From the NCBI GenBank assembly GCA_033239125.1, contig BSWB01000001.1, positions 25,757,501 through 25,821,500 on the forward strand: a stretch of 64,000 nt of DNA, written 5' to 3'. The notes under the pieces are model-generated. The model saw nothing but the letters and a program-made list of their open reading frames with translations, did not search any database and was not told where the DNA came from. The stretch is from Fagopyrum homotropicum. Its lineage: Eukaryota > Streptophyta > Magnoliopsida > Caryophyllales > Polygonaceae. Positions within the stretch are counted from its first letter, which is position 1. Every line of letters starts with the position of its first letter. Shown here piece by piece: positions 34,201 through 43,381 of this stretch. A program made the position numbers and the translations under genes.

Positions 34201-34440
34201 GCTTGTCAAAGAACAGGCAATATTTCTAGAAGGAACGAGATGCCCCTCAACAACATCCAAGAGGTGGAGATCTTCGACGTTTGGGGAGTCGATTTCATGG
34301 GACCATTCCCATCTTCTTGTGGAAACCAATACATACTATTGGCGGTAGACTACGTTTCTAGATGGGTGGAAGCAATTGCCTCTCCCACAAATGATGCCAT
34401 GGTGGTGGTTAAGTTCTTCAACAAGACCATCTTTCCGTGA
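31207..34440 (+). CDS. Element C pol: protease, RT, RNase H, integrase N-terminal half (1077 codons)
   Basis: Aspartic protease with D-W-G-A-S at residues 83-87 (the usual second residue is L, S or T) and ILGRPFL near 155-165. The linker at about 271-309 is encoded by a palindromic cassette. The RT palm starts RMCIDYRKLNN near 493 and has the catalytic F-M-D-D near 594-597. RNase H has CDASD near 741 and YTDHAAI near 807. The integrase zinc region has H-x8-H near 957 and CDAC near 997; the first catalytic Asp is in GVDFMGPF near 1028. A TGA at 34438-34440 ends the frame before the second catalytic Asp. The frame is likely also entered upstream of the Met shown (LDKQFGKF). Acts in reverse transcription and integration. 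Confidence 0.92.
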   Translation: MSKLHINIPFIDAIVGMPAYGKFLKELLSNKRKLEDFGEVKMSSDSSDLIKTMKEKMPPKLKDPGSFCIPIGVGDVTYDALCDWGASVSIIPLALCRKIGLGDPKPVKMTLYMADRSITRPVGIVEDVPVKLGKFFVPIDFVVLDIPADSPVPIILGRPFLATSGCMVDCKNGRLAFDIGEEKVEFVLSTLVNEPIFDEDIYDIQDEEGLSREEVSAILFNDPLQKVITMSLTNVGEEGECKEEIEALEAQEEMHEVEFEKLHDEAENIRIHGHTLYSTTVDFTTKIDLHSRGLHGRGTHGQAVILTVEEGDRHTSSTSFDSSPNHSTTLETSKETPDAPQGPLEAPKVMELKPLPTHLRYAFLGSNSTFPVIVSSELSIDEHEQLMIVLRKHRKAIGYTIEDLVGIKPSLCMHKILMEEDFRTSRQPQRRLNPTMKEVVKKEILKLLDAGIIYPISDSKWVSPVQVVPKKGGMTVITNKNNELIPTRTVTGWRMCIDYRKLNNATRKDHFPLPFIDQMLERLAQHSHFCYLDGYSGFFQIPIHPDDQEKTTFTCPWGTFAYRRMPFGLCNAPATFQRCMMAIFSEYVEEIMEVFMDDFSVYGSSFNDCLSNLSLVLQRCEDTNLVLNWEKCQFMVKEGIVLGHLVSSRGIEVDKAKIETIEKLPPPISVKGIRSFLGHAGFYRRFIKDFSKISKPLTNLLMKDAVFEFSQECLDAFNTIRQALISAPIIQPPDWTLPFEIMCDASDVAIGAVLGQRKEGRTHAIYYASKTLDEAQLNYATTEKEFLAIVYAIDKFRSYLVGAKVIVYTDHAAIRYLLAKKDAKPRLIRWILLLQEFDLEIRDKKGSENSVADHLSRLTHLEDDHLPIDDSFPDEHLHIIEECINEISKGNEPWFADFVNYLVCQEIPPGLSYAQRKKFFKDVREYYWNEPLLFKRGPDGIIRRCVPEDEMQSVIRHCHSLPCGGHASSNKTSAKVLQSGFYWPTLFRDVQSFVSCCDACQRTGNISRRNEMPLNNIQEVEIFDVWGVDFMGPFPSSCGNQYILLAVDYVSRWVEAIASPTNDAMVVVKFFNKTIFP
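32017..32132 (+). repeat. Palindromic cassette inside the pol reading frame of element C
   Basis: ATTCCACGACCGTGGATTT (32036-32054), ACACGGCCGTGGAACAC near 32088, AGGCCGTAATTCTGACCGTGG near 32110. Order and spacing resemble LTR cassette 1. The frame stays open, and the cassette encodes a Gly/His/Thr-rich linker between protease and RT. Confidence 0.8.
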
Positions 34441-35160
34441 TTTGGAACACCAAGGACAATCATTAGTGATGGAGGTTCTCACTTCATAGCCCGTCGCTTT
34501 GAAGCTCTTCTAGCTAAGTATGGGGTTACTCACAAGATCGCTACCCCTTACCATCCACAAACGAGTGGACAAGTTGAGATCTCAAATAAGGAGATCAAGG
34601 GAATTCTAGAGAAGACGGTTTCAAGGACTAGGAAGGATTGGTCCTTGAAACTAGATGATGCATTATGGGCGTACCGGACTGCGTACAAGACTCCCATAGG
34701 AACCACACCATACAACCTTGTGTATGGGAAGTCTTGTCATTTGCCGGTAGAGCTGGAGCACAAAGCGTTTTGGGCTATCAAGTGGCTGAATTTCGGCATG
34801 AAGGAAGCGGGAGAGAAGCGTCTCCTAGACATCAACAAGCTGGATGAACTTCGCTTGAACGCCTATGAAAATGCTAAGATCTACAAGGAAAGAGCAAAGC
34901 GTTGGCATGATAAGCATATCATTCCAAAGGACTTCAAAGAAGGAGATCAAGTTCTCCTCTTCAATTCAAGACTTCGCCTCATTCCAGGTAAGCTTAAATC
35001 CCGTTGGACCGGACCTTTTCTAATTAAACGTATTTTCTCCCATGGTGCAGTTGAAGTATGGGGTGAAGCTAACGGAAGTTTTAAGGTGAACGGTCAACGA
35101 CTCAAGAAGTACACGCCGGAACTCCAAGCTGAAGAGTTTGCGCCTACCGCACTCGAATAA
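34441..35160 (+). pseudogene. Element C integrase C-terminal half, after an in-frame TGA
   Basis: The same frame as pol continues for 239 codons after the TGA: FGTPRTIISDGGSHF carries the second catalytic Asp and VEISNKEIK the Glu of the D,D-E triad. GPFLIKRIFSHGAVEV near the end is the C-terminal DNA-binding-like fold. The TGA sits where relatives have Arg (CGA), a simple C-to-T change at a CpG. The next internal Met is at 34645. Confidence 0.88.
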
Positions 35161-35404
35161 GTGCGAAACTGGTCTAGCTACGGACCTTAAACAAAGCGCT
35201 TCTTGGGAGGCAACCCAAGGTATTGAATTTTCGTTTTTTGTTTTCGATTCATAGTTTAGCTTAGAATATACTTTTTCACTTTATTTTGCCTCGATTTCTT
35301 CCGGTATGTTCGTGTCTTTGGTTGTAGGATCGATGGAATAGGAGAAAGGGAGAAGAATGTCGAAGAAGGGCGACGAAATTTGGACTTTGAAGCTTTACAG
35401 AAGG

Positions 35405-35560
35405 TTCCACGGTCTAAATTACGGTCGTCATAGCTACAGTGGCCGTAATTCTCAAAAGCCTTTGAAAAATCACCAAAACCACGGGTCCGTACACTTCCAC
35501 GGCCGTGGAACACCCCGACAGACCGTGATTTTCAAAATTTTGCCTGCGACTATATAAGCC
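35405..35560 (+). promoter_or_regulatory. LTR-like cassette plus TATA box inside element C (putative internal promoter)
   Basis: TTCCACGGTCTAAATTACGG and TTCCACGGCCGTGGAA (perfect 16-bp palindrome, 35495-35510) repeat LTR cassette 1. They are followed by TTTTGCCTGCGACTATATAAG (35538-35558), nearly the LTR sequence TTTTGCCCTGCACTATAAAAA. The third ORF starts 430 bp downstream. Promoter activity is an inference. Confidence 0.6.
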
Positions 35561-35925
35561 ACATTCTTCACAAAATTTCCCAAAAACTTACCCCTTTCCA
35601 CGCCCTAAACGCCGAAACCCCACGACCTCCCCCAATTCCTCGTTTTCCAATCGTTTTCAACGATTCTTCATCCTAAACCGCAGCAAATCCAACCATGAAC
35701 AAGATCCAAGCGACAAACCGAGCGGAAATCCATCAACAAACGCGCATTTCGGATTTTTCAATCCGAAAAAAGAGGTTTATTCTTTCTTCTTGATTTTCGC
35801 GGATTTGGTTCGTTTTCGCTATAGATTTTTAGGAAGAATTGACAAAGACTGGAAGGAATTAGATTAGGACTGCTTGTTGTGGTGATTGTTGGTGAAATTG
35901 CTGAGATTCGCGAGATTCTGAGACG

Positions 35926-35982
35926 AATCACGGTCTCTGGGTAAACCACGGCCGTGGAACCTGAAGAACAGACCGTAATTTT
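35926..35982 (+). repeat. Palindromic cassette 2 copy just upstream of the third ORF
   Basis: CCACGGCCGTGGAACCTGAAGAACAGACC-type sequence with the palindrome at 35946-35957, nearly the same as LTR cassette 2 (28578 onward, which has CTCAAGAACTAACC). It ends 9 bp before the ATG of the third ORF. Confidence 0.8.
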
Positions 35983-35990
35983 TGTGAAAA

Positions 35991-37067
35991 ATGGATTTTG
36001 TAAGGAGAATGTCGGGAAGGATAAAAGAGAAAAAGGGAGAGCAAAATAAGAAAAGAAAGGGCAACCCCTCCACCTCTAGGGCACCACCACCCTCATCTCC
36101 TTCACTACCATCTTCACCTTCACCTCCATCTTCACCTCCTCACCCTAGCATCCCAACCATACATGAGAACCATCTTGACGCACTTGACCGGATCAAGGAG
36201 AGGGCAGTGATTGGCCCTAGGTATTTGTTGTTGGAGGATCTACATCCTCTCAACATAGTTGATGACCTTACATGGCTCTTGGATAGAGCCGGATTGCTTG
36301 TCTTCACGAACATTCGTGAAGACGCCTATGAGGAGATCACCCGGGAGGTTGTGACGTCTTTTGAGCACAGCCACGTAGATAGGACCGTCTCTTTCCGTCT
36401 CATGGAAAGAGACTACCATTTGAGCATAGTTGAGTTCGGGACTATCTTTGGGTTTCATGAGACCTATAACGGTCGATTTCCGAGTGGAGTTTACCCCAAG
36501 AATTTTTGGGAGGAAGTAGCTATGGTTTACGCCGACGAGGACCGTTGGCAACCCGCCGATACCAAGGCTAGATTGATGTACCATCTAGCCTTGAAGATAG
36601 CACACCGCGTTCTTTCAGAGTGTCTCTTTCCTAGGACGGAGACGCCCCAAAAGATCAAGACGGATGAGCTATTCTTGCTCTATAGCATGTTATACGGTCG
36701 CCGTGCAGATTGTGCTACTCTTTTGGCGGCTACGATGAGTAAACTCAAGAATAAGAAGAAGGGGAACATTGGATATGGTGGGATAGTGACCCACATTGCT
36801 AGGAGTTTCGGTGTAGATTTTTCTACTTGCACCCGCATACCGGCCGTTCCTTTAGGGCTACACGCATTCATGGTTAGGGGACTCATCTTCCCCACACATG
36901 GAGGTCCGCCCTATGCGGGCATGCCTTGGGAGACCAGGACGGGTAGGGGGATAGAGTGGCTGCCGGAGTACTCCATTATGGCGGGACACCATAACTGGAA
37001 GGAGACGTTCGCTGCGATGCATGCGAACAGGATAATAGCTCCCCTTACGTCCCACCGCCAATTGTAG
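35991..37067 (+). CDS. Element C third ORF, ATHILA ORF-1-like protein (358 codons)
   Basis: N-terminus is basic (MDFVRRMSGRIKEKKGEQNK), then a Pro/Ser-rich segment (residues 25-60), then a globular region. That region contains RYLLLEDLHPLNIVDDLTWL, DYHLSIVEFGTIFGF and KTDELFLLYSML, which I recognise as the ATHILA ORF-1 type domain that lies after pol in Athila elements (sometimes called env-like). I see no signal peptide and no clear membrane helix, so the sequence does not support a membrane glycoprotein. Function unknown. A TAG at 37065-37067 ends the frame; an overlapping frame continues (next entry). Confidence 0.75.
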   Translation: MDFVRRMSGRIKEKKGEQNKKRKGNPSTSRAPPPSSPSLPSSPSPPSSPPHPSIPTIHENHLDALDRIKERAVIGPRYLLLEDLHPLNIVDDLTWLLDRAGLLVFTNIREDAYEEITREVVTSFEHSHVDRTVSFRLMERDYHLSIVEFGTIFGFHETYNGRFPSGVYPKNFWEEVAMVYADEDRWQPADTKARLMYHLALKIAHRVLSECLFPRTETPQKIKTDELFLLYSMLYGRRADCATLLAATMSKLKNKKKGNIGYGGIVTHIARSFGVDFSTCTRIPAVPLGLHAFMVRGLIFPTHGGPPYAGMPWETRTGRGIEWLPEYSIMAGHHNWKETFAAMHANRIIAPLTSHRQL

Positions 37068-37078
37068 AGAAGGAGGAT

Positions 37079-37558
37079 ATGGGAGATCAGTTCGAGAGTG
37101 GAGGAGGAGCGGAGCATGAGTTTGGCACGTTTCCGGATCAGCCGGAGGCGGCCCCAGATGTACCTCGACGCTCTCCACGTCCGGCTAGAGCCTCAGGCTC
37201 GTCATCTCGCCGCGCTAGTGTGAGTGAGAGGCCCACGTGGATGGCCACACCTCCCACATGGTATTCCACCCCACCTCCTTGGTCCACGGAGCAGCCAGCA
37301 GCACCACCACCGCCACCAGCACCAGCACCATCCGATGCCCCATCATGGTACAGTCACGCCCCGGGATGGTACGAGCATATGCCGGATTGGGCCACCGGAC
37401 TTTCGGAGAGAGTTGGAGCGCTAGAGATTCGGGCGGATGCTAGAGACGGACGCTTAGACGACCTTGACCACATGATGAGGGACGTCTACCGCCAGCAGTT
37501 TGGGCGGTTCTATGATCCGAGTTTCTCTCCATTCCCACCTCCGCCGGCGCCACAGTGA
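37079..37558 (+). CDS. Element C third ORF, downstream segment in another frame (159 codons)
   Basis: Begins MGDQFESGGG; the same frame is open upstream to about 37052, overlapping the end of the previous ORF, so a one-base shift near 37050 probably separates two parts of one protein. Pro/Trp/Tyr-rich repeats (TPPTWYSTPPPW, APSWYSHAPGWYEHMPDW) precede a heptad-like segment (GLSERVGALEIRADARDGRL) and a Pro-rich end. No domain recognised. Confidence 0.6.
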   Translation: MGDQFESGGGAEHEFGTFPDQPEAAPDVPRRSPRPARASGSSSRRASVSERPTWMATPPTWYSTPPPWSTEQPAAPPPPPAPAPSDAPSWYSHAPGWYEHMPDWATGLSERVGALEIRADARDGRLDDLDHMMRDVYRQQFGRFYDPSFSPFPPPPAPQ

Positions 37559-37662
37559 TTGGACGCATGATCGTTGTTTTAGACATTCCCGCCACCATTT
37601 TGTGAGTTTCTTTTTCTTTTCTTCTTTTCTTTATTTCTTTTGAACATTAGGGACAATGTTCG

Positions 37663-37681
37663 TCCTAAGTATGGGGTGGGA
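37663..37681 (+). promoter_or_regulatory. Second polypurine-tract-like site in element C
   Basis: CCTAAGTATGGGGTGGGATG, preceded by TTAGGGACAA, resembles the true PPT region at 38880-38913 (TTAGGGACAAG, TTAAGTATGGGGTTATT). It lies about 1.23 kb upstream of that PPT. Confidence 0.5.
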
Positions 37682-38895
37682 TGTACTAAAAAGTCTGTAA
37701 TAAACTCTACTTACTATGCTTGCTTTCATTTGAGACTATCATTGCATGTTCATTATGTGTTGCACGTTTCCTTATTACATTGCATGAAAAATAACTTGAA
37801 AACCCATAAAAATTTGATAAATTTTGAAAATTTTGAAAATTTTGTGCTTCTAATGAATTGAGATGATTTCCATGATAATCACTACTTGTGAATTGAGTTT
37901 GATGACAATTGCATGTTTAAAAGGATTGTGAATTGAAAAGAATTTGAGTGAATGAATTTCACCTCTTTTGCAAGTTTTATAATGTGAAAATGTTACCTAA
38001 ATCATGATAGGAAATTGAAGTTGAAATCACGTTATAAGTTCCTATATTTCTTGTTGAAATGATTAAGGCAATTCAATACTTTCTTTCTTCTTTCTTTGAT
38101 CATCTAACCCCTCATTGAAATATTAGCCTCTTTTACCTATCCGGAAATTTGGAGAAATGAATGAGAAAAAGGCATGTTTGATGTGGGAGGGCCATGAGAG
38201 CAATTATTTGAAATCAATTGAATAGAAAGAAATTATAGGTTTGGGGAAGTCAATCATGACGATGAGTAACTCGGCACCATTCACATAGCCTGGTGTTTGT
38301 GTCTTGCCAAAGTCGGATTGAGCAATATTCCTAGCGGATTATGGTATGTGCGCTAAGGGTTTGAAGCATCTCTTGAAAAAATTGAGAAACACCGATCTTC
38401 TAGGCTTCGGTTTTTGTGCACCTCTATCCATAACTCCAAAAGTAAAGTCGAAAAGTGAAAAGAAGAGAGCGAAGCTCTAAGTTGAAGTGTTGCGGGAACC
38501 ACATAAGAAGAAGAAGGTAGTTGTCCACTTTCCCGGATTTATGCACCACTTCCCCTTAAAGTTTTCCCTTCCCTTCCATATTCTAGACCTTTTCTTTGAA
38601 AGTCCTTAAGATCAAAAGAAGGTTATATGACTTGGTGATCTAAATCGAAGTTTTTTGTGATTGATTTTGATAATGTTTGAAGGTTATAATGCTTGTTTAG
38701 AAGTTAAGTTGGTTCATGAATTTTCTTTGCCTTTTACTCTTTGATTAAGTGTGTGAAAGTTTGAAAAACGATTGAAGCAAGGTTTGAGAATGATCTATTC
38801 TTTAGAAGTCACATTCATCCAAAAGAAGGTACACATATTTCATCCTAACTCTTGTTTTAAGCTTTTTGAAAGACCTTGCTTAGGGACAAGCAAGT
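37682..38895 (+). other. Non-coding tail of element C
   Basis: AT-rich, no frame over 73 codons. Long untranslated tails between the last ORF and the 3' LTR are usual in Athila elements. No cassette seen here. Confidence 0.7.
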
Positions 38896-38913
38896 GTTAA
38901 GTATGGGGTTATT
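38896..38913 (+). promoter_or_regulatory. Polypurine tract of element C
   Basis: TTAAGTATGGGGTTATT directly before the 3' LTR start TGTTAGC. Confidence 0.7.
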
Positions 38914-40684
38914 TGTTAGCATGAAATATTGTGATATTTTAGGCACGTTTTCTAAACATATTTGATTCATATTGATAGTCTTTGATTGAACTTTGTGCAT
39001 ATGTGAGCTAGTATTACCTATATTGTCGATATGGATGTCTACACAAGTTCTATGTTGATTATAGGTGATTTGGAGCTATTTCCGAACGGAATTGAACAAA
39101 GGAGAGTAGAGTTGATACGTCCATGGATTAAGGACATTCTTTGGAAGCAAATTGGAGTTTTAGCTTGAGGAATACACGAGTTTAGGGAAGAATCACGTTC
39201 TTGCCCTAAACCACGCTCTAAATTACGACCGTATTACGTTCCACGTTCAATTCCACGACCGTGGATTTGGAGTCAGAAATTCATGTTCATTCCAGAGGAT
39301 TACACGGCCGTGGAACATATGTTGCAAACCGTATTTGTTTCCACGCTCTAAATTACGGTCGTGGAACACTTCCACGACCGTGATCTTGGCAAATCTTTTC
39401 GCCACACTTTGAAGCCACGATCTTTTAAAGATTGGGCCGGGCCGACATTTTGCCCTGTACTATAAAAAGACGGACGAAGCAAGAATCCGGGAGGCTCGCT
39501 TACGCTCGCTTACGCTCGCTTACCCTCATTCATCATCGCTTAGACACGCTTACACTTCACTTAGCCTTGTTTGGAAGCATTGACATCTCTTTGGGAGATC
39601 GAAGTTCGTGTTTGACAATCCCTCTAATCTCGCACTTTCGGTGGAGATTGCTGTTGAGATCTCCGGATTGGCGGGAGATCGAAGTTCTTGGAAGATTTTG
39701 CAAGAAGATCTCTCTTCTTGATTAGGTTTGATTTGGAAAACGGATTGACATCCCGTTTTCTCTTCTTTCCTAAGGTGGTGATTGTTTGTTTTACTTTGAA
39801 TCTTTTGACATTACTTGTTCTCTTTGTGACTTTGAGATTGAATTGAAGATTATTGAAAGTTCTTGAAAGTTTTCATCTTTTTATCTTTTAATTCTTGAAT
39901 TGATATCAACATGATTGTTATTGGCTAAAACCCTTTAGCAATTCTAAGATGAAGGGATGATAGTTGTGGCTTAGATGATGATAGATCGACCGCAAACAGA
40001 TTAGACCCTGAGAGTTAGAGAGACTCGCCGACAACCCTAAATTACGGTCTGTTCTTGAGTCCACGGCCGTGGAACCTCAAGAACTAACCGTGATTTCCCT
40101 TAAGTCTACGAACCTGCTTTTACTTTAATCTAAAGTTAAAGAATTGCTTTAGCTTAGTTTAGATTTGTCTTTTCTAGGTGGTAGTGAAGCCTCAACAACC
40201 TCTACCTCGATTGTGAGTGTCACAACCTCAATCGGTTAAGTTAGTCTTGATCCTTGGGTTATAAGTTTGGGTATTTGACACTAATTCTCATCTCTAGAAT
40301 CCTTCTATATTGAGCCTCAACAACCTGTGTAGAGAGTGCCTTGTAGGTGAGTTATATAAGGTTTTTGGAACTTCACCGTACGATTACCTTACGTTAGTAT
40401 ACCTTTGCATATCTCAACTTTGTCTTTACATCATTAAGTATATCTTGAATCGATTGCCACAGCTGGATACCTGGATCTTTAGGATTGTTGTTTTCCCAAT
40501 ATTTGCAAAACTCCTATATTTACTTGCTTGATAATCTGCAATCGAGTTCATTTCCCCCCAAATCCCTGTGTTCGATACTCTGGAATTCTTGCTTAACTAC
40601 GTCGATCCGTACACTGCGGGTTCACTGCTTGATTCTAGTTTTATAAATTTAAAACTTATTTGCACACACCTCTAGGGGCGAACA
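38914..40684 (+). mobile_element. 3' LTR of element C (1771 bp)
   Basis: Same sequence as the 5' LTR apart from scattered substitutions. It is 20 bp longer because GCTCGCTTAC near 39492 is present three times instead of once. Ends GGGGCGAACA, followed by TSD GCATG. Confidence 0.93.
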
Positions 40685-40807
40685 GCATGCCAAGGAGAGG
40701 GTTGTCATACAGAGAGATCTTTTGAGAGGTATCTGGTGTTGAAATGAGAGGTTGAAGGTTAGAGCAAGGCAAGTTATGTGGTCTGAAATCTGTTTACAAG
40801 AGGTGAC
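40685..40807 (-). pseudogene. LINE ORF1, piece 3
   Basis: A 123-bp remnant between element C and solo LTR E2. Read with the base pattern of the LTR-free target it continues the frame of piece 2 (KAV, then TSCKQISDH). Its left end carries the GCATG duplication of element C. Confidence 0.6.
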
Positions 40808-43381
40808 TGTAACACCCCAAATTCTCAGAACTCGGGACATTACTGGTTAGGACCTCACAATGGGTCCCGACCTTAGTTTGACAACAATTTTACTAGGATC
40901 TTGCAACAAGACACAAATAAGAAAAAAAAACAAAATTCATAAAATAGTATTTTGAAGAGATGAATGCAACAACGTCTAACAGCCTATAGTACTTAAACAA
41001 TGGAAAAGGCTAACTGTCTTTAACAAGAACAAAGATACAACAAGGTGAACACCCAACCCCACTCTAAGGAGTACGGAGACCCGGCTGACCACTACTTCCG
41101 GATCACTCAGTTGTTGTTCTAACCTGCGGTAAAACTAAAACACAACCAAACAACCATTAGCTAGTTATCTAAACATTAGGAGAATAATAATAGCACACCC
41201 ACACATAAAAAAAAAATAATAAACACTCGTCATGCTTTCAAACAATCCATTTATTATCTTCTTTTAAGTCATTCACTCTAATGATACTTATTTTGTGACA
41301 TGAGGGATTCCCAAACCTCGCCTCCGCCCCCGTGTACCCATCAGGAGTGGATCCGATGCATCTCACTGTGTACCTGTATGGTCTGGGTATAGAGAACTTC
41401 CTAGTCTCCTGGCAGAGCTGGGCAGTGATGTCACGGCCCGTTATACATACACTTGGGCCTTAACACATAATAACAACGGTCGTCCTAACAAGTTGTTATT
41501 ATAAACACACATCGCACACACCACCATTATCATTCAACTAACATCCAGAAACCGGCTAAGTAAGTCGCATGGACTTACCTGAATTAAATCACAACTCTCA
41601 AATTCTCAACTCGGTCCGCAACCGTAGAAACTCAAACGCCTGTCACACAAGGCACGTGGATCAAAATTACATCCTTAAGCTCTTAGGAGTTATAAACTTC
41701 TAAGATGTACAATATCATGAAGAGATATTACGGGAAAAGACTCTCTTAAGGTAAAAAGACTATTTTACCCCTGGTCCCGAGACTTCCCAAAAAGTCTATC
41801 ATTTAGTTCTAATATTCTCCTCTAGGACCTAAGTCCACAATCGAGTTCTCATAGAAAGTTTAGTAAGGTTTTATAAAAGTTACCCAACATTTTTAGTTTA
41901 CACAAAAGTCGTCAAGGCTCGACTTTGGGTTCATATACACGGCTTGGATAAGGATATAAAAATCCCGAGATAAAATCCTAGATCCTCTATGATATACATA
42001 CCAAACATAGGAGTAAAGATCTCTCAAAAATAATTAATCATAACTCTCTTATAAAACTCCAAAGTTGGGATAAAAGTTGAAATTCCTCATACTTAGTAAA
42101 TTTCCTATGCTGTAAAAACAACCCAACTGTCTTACTTCAAGACCTCGTAAGTCCCAATCCGACCGTTAACTTCCTCTCAAATTTTTAACACAGTAAACTA
42201 CGTATTTCAATCTACAACATATTAAAAATTCAACGGTGGATGTTCATTCTAAGGTATCAAAACTTATCCTCCAAAAGGTCAGCTTATGAGTACAACTAAA
42301 ATTCTGGAAATGGGTATGTGCAAGAGATCTCTAGTTCGATACCCACTGTCAACACTTATGGGCCAAAACTATATCTACACATCTCCAGTTCGAGTCTCAT
42401 GCATTACAATTCATTTCCAAATAAAACTAAGCAACCAAGGTTTAGCCTGTATACATTTACCTCAAAGACAGCAGCCAAAGATTACGGTTTAAGTTCATGA
42501 AGAGGGTTAGACCACCAACCGGACTGCTGCAAGGATGGAGGTCCACTGCTGAAGCTCGATCGGCACCACTACCTCCGAATCGCTGGATCGGTTCAGTCGC
42601 ACCACTACAGGGGCTGAAGGGTTGGCTCTTCTTCGTTTTTTCCTTGCCCACGGCCTGTTGAGTCGCGTTTCGGATGGGTGGTTCGTCCCTGTGGTAGACA
42701 CCCGGAGGACTCGAGTAGGCTGCGTCGCTGGCTGGTGCGAGGGACAGAGGGTTGTCGTCGGCGGAATCTCTTGTGGCCGGCTGGGCGGTGCTCTAGATGG
42801 TCGACAGAGACGGCGGCGGACTCGATGGCGGCTCCGGTGCTGCGAGGCGGTTCGGCAGCGGCTCGATGTGCGGTGTCTCCGGTTGAAGGCAGCAGAGTGC
42901 GACGCGTCTCCTGTTGAAGCGGAAGAGATGAAAGCGGTCGATGCTCAGAAAAGAGGGAAGCGGAAGAGAGGGAAGCAGCAGCGGCTGATTAGAACAGGAT
43001 TAGGTTAGTTTAAATTAGGTTTAAATTAGATTAATCTTAAAAATGGGTTGGCTGGGTTGGGCCGGTAATTGGGCCTAGTAGCGGGTTAACTCCAACCTCA
43101 CTCTCTTTAGAACAGGATCCGGAACTCGTTAAAAGTGCAGGAATTTATATAATACGGATTTAGATTCCGTATTTTATAAATTTATTATTATTCTTATTTT
43201 AAGGTGCGAAGTTTATTTCCGGTTACAAGGTTTCGTCATTTTATGTGAATTAATGTCACATAAAATGATGGAAATAACACTCGTTCTATCTTATTTTTAA
43301 TTTATGTACTTATTTATTTAAGATTGTCGTTTCGAAAATCGGTCAAAATCAGGTTTAACGGGTTTCAAAATTCCGGTTACA
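40808..43381 (-). mobile_element. Solo LTR E2 (2574 bp)
   Basis: Starts TGTAACACCCCAAATTC and ends TTCCGGTTACA on the plus strand. Flanking 5-mers are GTGAC (40803-40807) and ATGAC (43382-43386), a target duplication with one mutation. No PBS, coding region or second LTR adjoins it, so it is a product of LTR-LTR recombination. It is the same family as LTR E1. It contains the donor hairpin (41560-41578), the AGAAGTT-type hairpin (41682-41704) and a GC-rich block (about 42500-43010) with frames I do not regard as genes. Confidence 0.85.
41560..41578 (-). promoter_or_regulatory. Splice-donor hairpin in solo LTR E2
   Basis: Sense TTCAG|GTAAGTCC; stem GTAAGTC/GACTTAC with loop GCATG on the plus strand. 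Confidence 0.55.

Larger units (their letters stand above)
27451..40684 (+). mobile_element. Athila-type Gypsy element C, full length (13.2 kb)
   Basis: Order: 5' LTR, tRNA-Asp PBS, gag, protease-RT-RNase H-integrase, internal promoter-like module, ATHILA-type ORF, long non-coding tail, PPT, 3' LTR, with a perfect 5-bp TSD. The LTRs differ at roughly 15 scattered positions plus a 20-bp repeat-number difference, so the insertion is fairly young. Frame breaks: TAG at 30761-30763, TAA at 31103-31105, a shift near 31140-31170, TGA at 34438-34440, and a shift near 37050. It inserted into the broken LINE ORF1. Confidence 0.95.

Noticed and set aside
35991..37067. Reading the third ORF of element C as a viral envelope gene
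   Set aside because: No signal peptide, membrane segment or cysteine pattern is visible; ATHILA-type protein of unknown function is the supportable call.
40649..40840. 63-codon minus frame crossing the ends of element C and solo LTR E2
   Set aside because: It runs through two insertion junctions; only its middle is LINE remnant.
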